Made by a program: the position numbers and the translations under genes. Positions 39,501 through 51,201 of a DNA stretch of 64,000 bases are shown here, in pieces; the first letter of the stretch is position 1; the number at the start of each line of letters is the position of its first letter. Under the pieces are notes generated by a model. The model was not told where the DNA came from and made no database searches. It was given only the letters and a program-made list of their open reading frames with translations. This DNA comes from Glandiceps talaboti (lineage: Eukaryota > Hemichordata > Enteropneusta > Spengelidae): positions 16,419,194 to 16,483,193 of the forward strand of contig NC_135552.1 in NCBI RefSeq assembly GCF_964340395.1, written 5' to 3'.

Positions 39501-42021
39501 CTCCCACAATAGTCAGGGTAAACTTTGAATTGACCATTCGTGGTTGCAAACAATGTAACAGTATTGTTTACAATACCAATTTATTAGTATTTATTATCAC
39601 ATTTCCCATGATGCAACATTCAACATGGCGGGTTTGCAAGTTCCCAATTAGGGGGTTTCCTGCATGGATTTGTTGGAAAACCAGAAACTCATTAGACCAT
39701 ACACAGTGGAGGGAAATCCTCCACTGTGTATGATTGGATCAAGACATGTCTCTGGGCTCATACAACTTATGGCTGCTGATTAATAAAGACAACTTACATT
39801 GTAGAATAGTTGTTGAGGTGTAATTAAATCTCACTTAATAATTGAAGAAATTGTTTGAGATAAATATCTACCAGAGTAAAAATCAGGTATTTTTCCAAGT
39901 ATTATCACAATGCTACAATGCCTATAATTATTCTAACACAGCTCATAGTATACTCTAAAACCTAGATATTTTCGTTACTAGAAAATGTTACGATTTTACC
40001 ATCTTCAGCTAATTCTCAAAGACTAATTTTTACTAATTATCAGACTGGTATATTAAATCGTTTTCGTGTAAAAGTAGGCATTTTAGTCACTACTTATTTT
40101 TTTTACTAATTACCAGACTGGTACATTGTGTTTATATTACAAGAAGGCATTTCAGTCACTACTTAGTTTTACTATAAATTACCAGACTAGTACATTGCGC
40201 TTTTTAATCACTACTTATTATTTGTGTGTAAGTGAAATAAAGTGTTTTATTTGTCACAATGTTCAACATAAAACAAAATAGCTAAAATTTCACTTGTTGT
40301 ATTCACTATTTAAACAATAATGTACGCCCTCCCAGCCCATAATGGACGAAAGCAAACTTTGAACGACATAATGGGCGAGGCGACAGCCGAGCCCATTATG
40401 GAGTGCAACGTTTGCTTGAGTCCATTATGGACTGGGAGGACGTACATTATTGTTATTATTTTATAGTTTTGCCAATTCCAGTGAATTTGTAGACCGAGAA
40501 ACGCAAAACAACGTATACTATACACAGCGCTGAACATCGTCTGCCTTGTTCGGCCCGGAAGCTGAATACTAATCATAGCGACACACGTACGTACACGTAC
40601 ACACACATATACACTTCAGTGAACTGCTGTGAACACAAATTTGTTTCATGAATGCGTTGTATTTTTAAACAGTGGAAATGACAATCATAAGTAACAACAT
40701 ACATTTCGAAAAAATACCTAGTCGTATGAAGAAACAGAACAATAAGCTTGTATTGTTATGCTCGTTCCAGGGCCTCGATGCCCAATAACGGAGTACATTA
40801 TCAGTAATAATGTACAGCGATGACGTCACAAAATTCACTGGAATTGGTAATGCTATAATATAATTAAGAATAATGTAAAGTCTACATAACAATAACTGAT
40901 GGACAGTATACACTTTATAAACATTCCATCTCAGCATATTATTTGTATTTTGAGTTAGTATTCATTGATAATTCAAGTGTTTTTGTTGATACATGTACCC
41001 AAGTGATGTGTTGTTCTATTCTCCTGTTTCAAGCATACCAACCTCTGCCTACACTCAGTATAGACCAGTTTTGCTATCTATAGAGTTCCAAAGACAAAAA
41101 CTAACAGAGCAAAATATTCATTCATTCCGACAGCAATTTCTTTACTGAACCATGTCAGGAATGATTAGTAACTCATTGTTCCATTGTTTTACTGTGTCTG
41201 CCCATAGACAGTGGATCTATCTCAATAATACCCCTGATAGATCCATGGTTGAATCAATGATACACCTGCGTACGGAACTTTAAACACTGTGTACGTGTGG
41301 CGTCGCATTGTCCTTTGTTGAAGGCGATGTGACTGGGTGTCTGTGAGGATTTTTTATCCACTGTTAGCTTTGATGATCACATCCAATATTCGAAAAATCA
41401 TCAATTATAACCGAAACCTTATATCACAAAATTATATGATTTACAATATCGCTTTATAATAACAACATCGTAAATGTACAGCTACGGGTTAATGTTTACA
41501 AACAATTCAACGTAGTTTCGACCATATTACTCTACTTCTGTCTGACGTCAAAAGTGTAGTAGTATATATGTACCGCACATTACTGTACTTTGATTTCACA
41601 CCCTATGCATGCTATGAGGGTCTATGTAATATTATATATGTTTGAGTTAGTTCTACTGAGCGCCCTCGACGTTGGTTTCATAGCTTTACTGAACGCTAAA
41701 TTAGGTGCACAAAACAAATGACAAACCTTTTGCTGGGTCTTTGACAAATGCATCATCCACGGCACCATCGTCCTCATTCCAATCAGATTTCGGTGGCGCC
41801 TTTTCTTCACCTGTCTTCTCATCAGCGCCATGATTATTTGTCTCGAGTAAGGGTTCATTGACTTTGTCATCAGCTTGATCGTCGCCTCCATTGTCACGTT
41901 CATCATTGTCGTCGGATTGACTTTTGTTTTCCATGTCGTTGCCAGGATTTTGGTCATTTGCACTCTCGTTTTCATTCGGTACGATCTCGCCATCGTTTCC
42001 AACTGTGTTATTCTCTGACAT
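33512..42021 (-). CDS. SLC40A1: Ferroportin, iron exporter (SLC40A1), complete
   Basis: Plasma-membrane Fe(II) exporter of the major facilitator fold. Exons in order: 42021-41727, 39135-39053, 38522-38363, 36667-36425, 35903-35691, 35499-34687, 33825-33512; 2121 bases, 706 residues. Signature stretches: [10 protein letters not shown] (the Asp matches human Asp39), [22 protein letters not shown] (Asp matches human Asp181), [77 protein letters not shown] (His matches human His507). Longer than human (571) through an acidic N-terminus of about 98 residues and enlarged loops: a charged cytosolic one before [10 protein letters not shown] and a Ser/Thr/Asn-rich one with several N-glycosylation sequons. 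Human Cys326, needed for hepcidin binding, is Ser427 here (codon 35215-35213) and the preceding Asp is Asn. No iron-responsive-element loop was found in the proximal 5' leader. Introns carry several MITEs. Confidence 0.97.
34498..34673. mobile_element. Complete MITE family 2 with 9-bp target duplication
   Basis: A 176-base hairpin with arms of about 75 bases, starting CAATCTGCTTAAAATCCGAT and ending in the inverse ATATTTTAATCAGATTG. It is flanked by a perfect 9-base direct repeat TTCTGATAC (34489-34497 and 34674-34682). The right repeat lies inside the first 13 bases of a ferroportin intron. Duplications of 8-11 bases fit Mutator-like elements; the superfamily is inferred from size only. Confidence 0.93.
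37198..37216. mobile_element. MITE family 2 end fragment
   Basis: The terminal bases CATCAGATTTTAATCAGATTG are nearly present as a solo right end in a ferroportin intron, with no partner end nearby. Confidence 0.5.
37475..37718. mobile_element. MITE family 3 (GGGAACTTGCAA ends), copy 1
   Basis: A 244-base element closely matching 39402-39645 along its whole length, with ends GGGAACTTGCAA and TTTGCAAGTTCC. No coding capacity. It lies in the ferroportin intron between exons 38522-38363 and 36667-36425. Confidence 0.9.
38547..38714. mobile_element. MITE family 1, short copy
   Basis: Hairpin of about 168 bases whose ends match the 351-base element at 4284-4634 (AGTGGCCA, TGGATGAGGATT, TTTTGGATTT in both arms) but with a shorter centre. 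It begins about 25 bases upstream of the acceptor of ferroportin exon 38522-38363 in the direction of transcription. Confidence 0.85.
39402..39645. mobile_element. MITE family 3, copy 2, with readable empty site
   Basis: The same 244-base length and ends as the copy at 37475. The flanks (about 39344-39400 and 39646-39690) match 38816-38905, which lacks the element: TCTGCCAATTAGGGG there corresponds to TCTGCCAAT, the element, then AATTAGGGG here. This supports a 3-base AAT duplication. Confidence 0.9.
39955..40215. repeat. Dispersed repeat, also at 46676-46810
   Basis: GATATTTTCG, CTACTAGAAAA or TTACTAGAAAA, then CTCAAAGACTAATTTTTACT and CAGACTGGTA recur in the ARPC2 intron at 46676-46810. 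This copy repeats its last third two to three times. Nature unknown; no inverted ends seen. Confidence 0.7.
40314..40453. mobile_element. Fold-back element (ACAATAATGTACG ends)
   Basis: A 140-base near-palindrome from ACAATAATGTACGCCCTCCC to its inverse GGGAGGACGTACATTATTGT, with arms of about 65 bases holding CCATAATGGAC twice. A second, outer inverted pair (CCAATTCCAGTGAATTTG near 40471 and CAAAATTCACTGGAATTGG near 40830) suggests it is nested in or part of a larger element spanning about 40310-40860. Confidence 0.85.
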
Positions 42022-42796
42022 ATTCGTCAGTGGTGCTGGTGGTGGTGTAGGGTGTTCGGTATTGCAAGGTGTTTGCCTCCGGTGTCTTCAGCCTAAACAA
42101 TGATCAGCTGGTGTGTACGTGCCAGTCGGTCACGGGGTTAATTACGTAATGGATTTTAGTGGTTATGAACATGGATGTGTTAAGTTAGGGAGATCTCCCT
42201 AATAGACGTCCATGTTATGAAGTTACTTACTAAATTACTTATCCGCATGTCATTCATACTCATGGACATAGATGTATTCCACAGGCATTTGTTTCCCGAG
42301 TTATGTCTCAGAATATTTATATCAGAATACAATGAAATGTCGATAATATCGTTAATATTGACGTAGTCAGCCAACTATATATGAAAGGGGTAAAATTACA
42401 CTTGTTTCTGTGATCGCGCAGGTTCACTCACTGCGAAAGAAGACACAGGTCGCGTGACCTATCGTGTCACATGTGTCATCGTAGCTGGCGCATATTATTT
42501 TAGTCTCGTTCACGGGCAATATTATTTTCTTATCATTATCCTCGACTTTGTTAAAGTTAAAAGTAACATTATATACTCTATCACCTATTAACTATTATAT
42601 TATAATATTTTCCATCTATATATAGCCAATATTAAGTTAAAAAGGAATAATTCGTTTTTATTATGTTTTAGTCTCGATACGGCCGTCTACACATATCCAT
42701 TTCCGCTTTGGTGAAGGCAGGGTGTGTTCTGGTCTTCCTGGTATGGTAGAGAAGTTTTAAAACTTGGAATATATTACTGTCGACAGAGTTATCAAA
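42022..42796. promoter_or_regulatory. Divergent promoter region, ferroportin and ARPC2
   Basis: Only 775 bases separate the two start codons, so both promoters and 5' leaders lie here unless distant first exons exist. A palindromic TTACGTAA (42143-42150, a bZIP-type site by sequence) sits about 120 bases upstream of the ferroportin ATG. The ARPC2 side is CpG-containing and has no TATA box at a clear distance. Shared control is inferred from spacing only. Confidence 0.55.
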
Positions 42797-44959
42797 ATGA
42801 TAATTCTAGAAATCAATAACAGAATAATCGAGGAGACGTTGACTTTGAAGTTTAACAATGCCGGGTAAGTTCCCAGTCTTTCGTCGTAATTTTCGATGCG
42901 ATGGGCGGGTTTCGATTCCTTCTATTGCCGAAGCGTAGGACCCTCATTTCGAGTCTAAGTGTAACAAACTAAGATTGAGGAATTAGTAATATATCTCGAA
43001 ACACACTGACATGGTTGGCGACTGGTGTTTCTATCTTTCGTTTGCGGTGTGTAGTGTCACCAAGCAAGCCCATGCCAAGATGCATAAAGTCGTTGACAAC
43101 CGTCTAGTACAGTGTAGTTGCCCATGTATATATGATACTAGGTTGATCCCAAAACGGAAGTGTGAGATTCAATTTGAAATACTATGTTCTTGTGGGTTTT
43201 AGAACCTTGCCATCAGAGATGAAATTTATATGTATCATTGTACATAATGAATATTGGTTTAATTGGGAATCTTGGTATGAATCATTAGCTTCCTGTGTAG
43301 GTTTGTGTCTACAAAATATACTACAAATATAGTGTTTAGAGATATATATTTTGTCCCAATAACTAGAACTGTGTCACAGTGTGTACTTGCAGTGTGCAGA
43401 GATTTATGTGTAAAAGTGGAATACTATAATTTGATTATAATTGTACTTGATATGAATGCACCAATTTTGATTTCAATTCTTTTACATAAAAAATTGCATA
43501 ATTGCACAGTTTGATATTTTTTAACGTTTTAAAAAAATGTAGGTTTTTGTCAAGGTAAGCAAAGTAAAGTATCCATTGTCATGAAAAAATAATCAGTTCA
43601 GGATATAGAAAGCCAGGGAAGAAATAGCCTGAAATTACTTTGATATGATCAGTGTTGATAAATATACATGGAGAAAAGATAATATCTATAACTCAATCTC
43701 ATATGACAGAACCCCATGACATGCGAGTGCAAGTGTGGACTACTTGGGGTATTTGCATGAGTACTTGCAGTGCTCTTTGAGGCAGTACTTTCACGAGCGG
43801 ATGTAGTGACAACAAGTGTAACACAAAACACTGCAAGCACGAGTGCAAGTATCCCCCACACCCCCACCCCACCCCGAGTGCTCATGCTGGTACTCACGCT
43901 GCATGGGGTTCTGTTGTTACATATGTTTATCTGAAATTACAAATTTCCGAAAAAAATGACACTATGCAATCACACGCTATTGTGTAGAATGAACAATCAT
44001 GTTCTCATTTGCATATCATTAGCATGTTTTTGGTATTACACTGCAGTGGAAAGACCATAGTATTATTATGCAGTGCATGCACCGGTGCAAGTAATCTCAG
44101 GTACATGTGTATTAATGCATGTTATCATGTGTGGTGTATATGAACCAATAGTTTGTACAGTTTGTAAGTTCTTTGTCAAAGGAGGAAATCTGATCACTTG
44201 TGCATACAGTACTTATTTATACAGCCCATTGTATATTGTAAGAGTTCAGGGTTTCAATTAATACTTGGGGCTTATACTGACTGTGTATACATATGTTTGT
44301 TCAATTTCAGGAACAAACCTGACAGCATTGACATAACTATTGCAGGTAAGTAAGACAAAAGATACTGTGATTGTTAAATTTTTAGACCAAAACATAACTC
44401 GACATTAAAACAATGAAATAAATTGCATAGAAAACAAATTCAAGGAGCAACTTAGTGTAAATATCAGATTTGATGTAGCTCAACAAGAGATAAACTTACA
44501 GACAAACCATAGTTAAAATTACTTGTCACATCATTAATGTGGCATTATTCATACCAACAACCAGGTACACATTAACACCCCCTCCCCCCCCCACCCCATA
44601 CTACTAATCCATCTTGTTCTTCTTATTATAGTCTTATTTGATTACTTAACCCGAATTCATTTTCTCTTTGATTTTTTTTTTTGAGTTACAAAAGTTGTGT
44701 ATAATCATGTTGTTTTCTACTTGACAGTCTGAGTTACCATATACTGTAGTCTAGGTTACAGACTAAATATCGCCCTCTATATTTTTTCCTTGTGAATCTT
44801 CCACTGTAGACTTTGACGGGGTCTTGTATCACATATCCAATCCAGATGGAGATAAGAATAAGGTCATGATAAGTATTTCATTGAAATTCTACAAAGACTT
44901 GCAAAAGCATGGTGCTGATGAGGTAAGTCCACCACATATCAAAACAATAACAACAACTG

Positions 44960-45007
<48 letters not shown>

Positions 45008-48000
45008 ATGTATGATTGGGGCTGGTATATTTGCATATAGCATGGATACTTTGCTATCTGACATAGCATGCAGGCATTTCTGACAAACAGACTATAAAAT
45101 CTGATCCAGATCCATTTAGATTTACCTGTTAGTTCAAATCTAATTCAAATTAACTGATCCAGATCTACTCTTGGTGGTGGTGGTGGTGGTTTCAGTCCAG
45201 ATCAAAGTAATTTAAATCAGATCATGATCAGTGAGGCCAGGTGTGGACAGGTGCATACTCGAGTCTCGGTTAATTAGTTTGATAGAGTAGAAATTATGTG
45301 ATGTCATTCTGAGAAAGAAATGTCAGATGACTGTAAAAAAGAAACTAGTCTTGTGTCACTATGACGGTTATCGATGTGTTTCCAATTCTGTATAAGACTA
45401 TCCTTACCAAATTCATTGGTCATTGTTTTAACTGAATCCAAGAATTATTCTGAGATAGAAATAACCCACAAGTTTTTATCAAATTTAGGGACAGTTTAGT
45501 GTAATTTGTCACTGACTTGACAAGTTTATTATGCAACATTATGCTGAGAGTTCACTTCAAATAAATCACAGGCATCAGTTTTGTAAACAAAGCAATTAAT
45601 GTTTCAGACAGTTGTGAAAAACATTTTATTTTACATTTTCTATGGAACAATTGCACCAGACGTTTGCTGCTGACATTTGGCAGTTGCAGTGTACTATAGA
45701 TATAGTAGGCAATTGCACCAATAGTTTGCTGCAGATATTTAGCAGTTGCAGTGTACTGTACAGATAGTAGGCAATTGCATTAATAGATTGCTGCAGATAT
45801 CTAGCAGTTACAATGTACTAGTATTCTAGATAGTATTAGTAGGCAATTGCACCAGTAGTTTGCTGCAGATATTTAGCAGTTGCTGTACTGAAGATAGTAG
45901 GCAATTGCACCAATAGCTTGCAGTAGATATTTGGCAGGTGTAGTGTACTCTAGATAGAAGGCAGATACTCCGTAAATATACTAAAGGTACTACATATCCT
46001 TTGATGACAATGAATGCCAGAAATCAGAAGTTTAATCAAAATCTAGGAGTAACTTTTTTAAAATATAGAATTGTATGAAGATTGTGTAATTCTTGGCTAT
46101 TTTAGCTCGAAAAAGAGTAGTCAAAGAAACCAGAGTGAAAAAATCACATATGTTAATATTTTGAGTATGTGTGTGTAATCTCAAATTTTCTTCTTCTGAG
46201 CTTCATTTTCCAAATTTTGTCTTTCTTCAAGCTTCTGAAGAGGGAATATGGTAGCTATATGACTAGCCCGGAGAGCGGCTTTGATGTTTCATTGTTATAC
46301 GACTTGGAGAATGTACCTTCTAACAAAGAAGAAGTTATAAAGAAAGCTGGACTTCTCAAACGAAACTGTTTTGCATCAGTGTTTGAAAAGTACTTTGAGT
46401 TCCAGGAGAAGGAAGAATCTAGTAAGGAAACAGCAGTTATTCATTATAGAGAAGATGAAACCATGTAAGTAAAATCAACCCATCTCAAATTTATTCACAT
46501 GATTTTAAGGCTTTCTAAAAAGATTTAGCATCTCAAAACCGATTTTTTTTTACATATTATACTTTTTGTCAGTACTGTATTTGTAGGTTAGTAATTGATG
46601 AAACTTGTGAGAACTGTTCATAGTAAATCCTAAATACATGGATCCAAATGCACATTAATGAGAAACTCACAAATCTTGATATTTTCGCTACTAGAAAAAT
46701 TTACAATTTTACAGTTTTCAGCTCCTTCTCAAAGACTAATTTTTACTAATCACCAGACTGGTACATTGTGTTCATGTACAAGAAGAGGCATTTTAGTCTC
46801 TACTTGTTTTTGAATTTTTGAATTCTATTGAAATAAGCGAAAGTACATTTGTAGTGAAAACACGGTTACAGTAGTTTGTCGCAGGGCTTTTTCGTATCAT
46901 CCACGCAATTATTTGACAACATCATTCACATTTTGTTTTAACTTTACTGCTTGAACTTGTGCAACTGAACTCGATGTCAGTCAAGTACCTGAAAACATCA
47001 GCACCTCTACTGAGTCCAGTGAAACACAATACTAATGCTCAATCATCCTTTGCATCATACTCATAGATGTAATCTCTCATACAAAGATTCATATGATTGG
47101 TACAAGATCTGTTCTACTGTAACAGTATGCCTTTTCAGTGGTAATAATAATAATAATAATGTTTATTTATCATATATATACGCTACTGCACATACAATGA
47201 AATACGTGTTGGTTTTGCGAGATACAGACAAGCATGCAGTATAAACAAAAACAAACGACTACGAAAATACAATACATTTACATGGGTAAAAAGTTAAGAG
47301 AGGCGAAACCTCTAGATACTCAGGTTAGATTCATTCAGGGTTCTAACAGCTGTAGGATAAAAACTGATTAAAGACCGATTGGAACCAGACTTCATTGAAC
47401 AATACCGTTCACCAGAACGCATCAATTGAAACAAATTATGTGCAGGGTGGTGCTCATCACGGACAATAGACAAAGATAATAACGTACATTTTGGTATTGT
47501 CTTTTAGGTACGTAGAGGCAGAACCAGACCGAGTTACAGTAATCTTCAGCACAGTGTTCAAAGATGATGATGATGTCATTATTGGTAAAGTTTTCATGCA
47601 GGTAAGATTTGTATTGACTCCTAAACATGTGTACATGTTGTCTTATTGAGTGATGTAACACATATCTGATGTAACACATATCTGATATGTAGAAAATATT
47701 AGAAATAGTCAAATTGCAAATATAATGCAGTCAGTCGTGTAGTGGTACTGTTTGAGAAATGGTAAAAAATAGCCATTGATATTTTTTGGACCCCACTCTG
47801 GTTATTGGCTACATTAGTATATAGCAGTCCTATGATCACAAACACATGGCAGTGACTATAATTAGAAGCACATTGTTGTTTTTTGTCGTAGGAATTCAAG
47901 GAAGGTCGACGTGCAAGTCAAACAGCACCACAAGTCCTGTTCAGTCACAAAGAGCCACCCAGAGAACTACAAGGTACTGATGCTGCCACAGGTGATAACA

Positions 48001-51000
48001 TTGGATATATTACATTTGGTGAGTTTTTATCTTATGGCCATTTTTAATTTATAAACTTTGATTATCCATTATACACAGATTCATGTTATCTGAATCTAAT
48101 GCTAAAAATGTCCATTGTCAGAGCTCATATTTCGTATGCACAGAAAAAGGTGAGATGCCAGACTAGCTAGGAGCTTGATAAATAGTCGCATTTACTTTTG
48201 TACATATACTTTTAGATATTATTCCATAATATTTTTCTTCGTTCAGCCAAGAACAAATATGAGTGACCTAAGGGGTCTTTGTCACTTTGAGTTGTTAGAT
48301 GGGAATAATATTATACAGTGATGATAACCTCTGAGTGACATATCTCTAGTAGTAGACTACTTTTATGTCTACACAAACAAAGAAATCATACTTGACGAGG
48401 TGGTGACTGTTGATTGTATCTGGCACCCATGGTGTTATGGCTTCTATATATCAGATGTAATTAAACCTATAAAACAGCAGGCACCAAGTATGAATTCCTT
48501 GCCAACTCTTTATTGCAATGAATAGTGACTACCTTGTCAAGTGTGATTTCTTTGTTTGTGCACACATAAAAGTTGTCACTGTTATATGGAGATTGCCTCG
48601 CTGAGGTGATCGGCCCTGTACCATCACCAGTAAAACCAAATAAAAAAAAGTTGTTTGGTTCCAGTTACCTGACCCCACCTAGTTTTTCACACCGACCTTA
48701 AACTTTTTAGTCTTCGTCCGGCAGGGACTTATAGTTTGGGTTCCGTCCATAGCCGTTTCTTGGAGATGCCTGGACCAATTTTTTTCAAACTTGGTACAGG
48801 GGCAACATACTATGGCATACATATGCACGTCAATTTGTTTTATGAGACGATCCAATATGGCCGCCTAGCAGCCATTTTGTTTGCGAATTTTCCCTGTCCA
48901 AAGCCATTACTCAGACATGTGTGAACAGATCTCATTCAAAGCTGCTATTAGGACAGTGTTATATGACATACATGTCTATATTCATTGTTGTCGTGATACA
49001 ATCCATTTTGTTTGCGAATTTTCCATGTCCAAAGCCATAACACAGACATGCTTGAACAGATCTCGTTCAAAGTTGGTATTAGCACAGTGTTCTATGACAT
49101 ACATGTGCATATCCATTTTCATCATGATACAATCCGATATGGCTGCCTGGCAGCCATTTTGTTTGCAAATTTTCCATGTCCAAAGCCATAACTCAGACAT
49201 GCTTGAACAGATCTCATTCAAAGTTGGTATTAGGACAGTGTTCTATGACATACATGTGCATATTCATTGTTGTCGTGATACAATCCAATATGGCTGCCTG
49301 GCAACCATTTTGTTTGCAAATTTTCCATGTCCAGGCAATAACTCAGATATGCTTGAACAGATCTCATTCAAAGTTGGTATTAGTTCAGTGTTCTATGACA
49401 TACATGTGCGTATCCATTTTCGTTGTGATACAACCCTATATGGCTGCCTGGCAGCCATTTTGTTTGCAAATTTTTCATGTCCAAAGCCATAACTCAGACA
49501 TGCTTGAACAGAGTAGTGATATCAAAAACAAAATGTATGAGGCCAAACAACATTAACCAGGTTTGAAAATGACAACATAAACTGCCAGTTCCTTAAAACC
49601 CAATCATAGCAGGGACTATGTCATTTTCAATGACTTGTTTTTTACGTTTCAAGAAAAATAATAATAAAATCGAAAAGTCTCGCAAGAAATAGTGGGTGCT
49701 GATTCAGAAGTCAAGAGGGTCATCTGGCATTGTAATATTTGCCAGGATTTCTAGGGAAGAGTTGAGGTTCACAATGTAGCTCCCCCTTTTACAGAAAACT
49801 TCAAACCATTGTTTAAGAAATAGTAGACAAATTAGCCAAATTACATTATGACATGTAGCCCAATACTTTTAGTAGAAGGAATCAACACATTATATCTGAC
49901 TTAGTCAACTACACCTATCCAAAGAAATGATACTAATTTCATCCTTTTTGTCTATGTATTGACAGTGTTGGAAAACAGACATACCAATAGAAAGGCACGA
50001 GATAATACAATTGACCACATTCACATCTTTAGAGATTATCTACATTATCACATTAAATGTTCTAAGGTGAGTCGGAGCTGATCTACATTCTCACATTAAA
50101 TGTTCTAAGATGAGTTTGTGATTATCTACATTATCACATTAAATGTTCCAAAGTGAGTTGCAGATTATCTTAATTATCACACTAAATTTTCTAAGGTGAG
50201 TCAGATTATCTACATTCTGACATTAGATATTCCAAGGTGAGTTGGAGATTATCTAAATTATCACATTGAATTTTCTAAGGTGAGTCAGATTATCTACATT
50301 CTATCTACATTCTATCTACATTCTCACATTAAATGTTCTAAGGTGAGTTGGAGAAAGTAGCAAACATCACAAGAAATTCTGTGTTCATTGCAGCAGTTGT
50401 GGTAGGGGTGATTTCCAGCCATTTATATTAGATTTGAAAGGCAAAGAATTTTGTATTGATTTGAATAATTCTCCCACCTGGAAATCATGTTTTGCTATTT
50501 GAAGTTTTACAGTCATTCAATTCTCATCATTTCAGGCATACATTCACAGCCGTATGCGAGCTAAGGCTGCTGACTTCGTGAAAGTCCTCAACAGAGCCAG
50601 ACCAGACCCCCAGGTGAAAGAAAAGAAGACTATAACGTAAGTATCAACACCATGTACTAGGATTTTACAAGTTAAACTGTGAGGAGACAGTATGAACTGT
50701 CTATACAATGTTTTTGTTAAAGAGAGTATGTATGTACCCAAGTTCCCTTGTCATTATTACTGGGGTCCCCATATGAATATCATAATGTGACTAGAAACGA
50801 TGACACTTTTACCAGATTTCCTCCCCCCCCCCCCACTTTCTGTTGTCATGGTTCTCCTACCTTGAAAATGATGCTACATTATACATAAAGTCAAATCAGA
50901 GCTTTCAAATTGATAACTCATCATCTACATCATGTCATTATTGTATCTGCATATTTATTGTGTAAAACTCTCCTACACAAGTTTTATGAATATGTAATAG

Positions 51001-51201
51001 CGTACTTTCATTTACTCAGTCCGAGAGTAGTTGTTACATACAAGATTGTCACATTGAAAGGCTCCTCATGTAACTCTCCTATTATGGAAAAGGCTGACAC
51101 ACAAATACTCATCACATATTTGCTCACACTTGTAATGGTACTGTTATTCACTTGTGGCTGTATTTCTTCCTTTCAGAGGAAAAACTTTCGTGCGAAACTA
51201 A
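42797..51201 (+). CDS. ARPC2: Arp2/3 complex subunit 2 (p34-Arc), complete
   Basis: Core structural subunit of the Arp2/3 complex, which with ARPC4 contacts the mother filament during actin branching in the cytoplasm. Exons: 42797-42864, 44311-44345, 44810-44922, 46232-46464, 47508-47601, 47892-48018, 49966-50066, 50536-50636, 51177-51201; 897 bases, 298 residues against 300 in human. It opens [19 protein letters not shown] and continues [123 protein letters not shown], and ends KTITGKTFVRN where human ends in TFSSR. All splice sites are GT-AG. The intron after exon seven contains repeated copies of that exon's end and donor. A candidate AATAAA is at 53193-53198; nearer signals may exist. Confidence 0.98.
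44943..45008. repeat. (ACA)n microsatellite, ARPC2 intron
   Basis: A CAA/ACA triplet run with a few interruptions begins about 20 bases after an ARPC2 exon donor. Confidence 0.9.
45645..45965. repeat. Minisatellite, about 60-70-bp unit, ARPC2 intron
   Basis: Five imperfect copies containing GGCAATTGCACCAATAG, TTTGCTGCAGATATTTAGCA and GTTGCAGTGTACT. Confidence 0.9.
47142..47507 (-). mobile_element. 3' end of a non-LTR retrotransposon
   Basis: On the minus strand an open stretch reads [20 protein letters not shown], then [20 protein letters not shown] and [12 protein letters not shown] before a stop, about 180 bases of untranslated tail and an (ATT)n tail at 47160-47142. The pattern (GxRY...NR...SFxPTAxRxLN) is that of the C-terminus of reverse-transcriptase polyproteins of LINE elements of the CR1/L2 kind; the family call is tentative. 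5'-truncated and inactive. It reaches the acceptor of ARPC2 exon 47508-47601. Confidence 0.75.
48850..49525. repeat. About 150-bp tandem repeat, ARPC2 intron
   Basis: Four to five copies, one shortened, with starts near 48857, 49139, 49289 and 49440. Each holds ATGGCTGCCTGGCAGCC, CATTTTGTTTGC, CATGTCCAAAGCCATAACTC and GTTCTATGACATACATGTGC. Frames through it (up to 203 codons) repeat with the DNA and are not a gene. Confidence 0.93.
50028..50355 (+). repeat. Tandem repeat copying an exon end and its splice donor
   Basis: Copy one is the last 39 bases of ARPC2 exon seven plus the donor GTGAGT at 50067. About six further copies of 42-60 bases follow, each with GATTATCTACATT, CACATTAAATGTTCTAAG-like sequence and a donor. 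GTGAGT is kept at about 50151, 50196, 50237, 50280 and 50343 and is mutated to ATGAGT near 50110. A short CTATCTACATT sub-repeat sits near 50291-50320. Confidence 0.95.

Noticed and set aside
42022-42480. Iron-responsive element in the ferroportin leader
   Set aside because: The only CAGTGA on the minus strand (near 42430) has no complementary flanking stem, and none occurs in the first 130 bases upstream of the ATG.
48881-49556. 203- and 126-codon plus frames
   Set aside because: They repeat with the 150-base tandem array inside an ARPC2 intron and look like no protein family.
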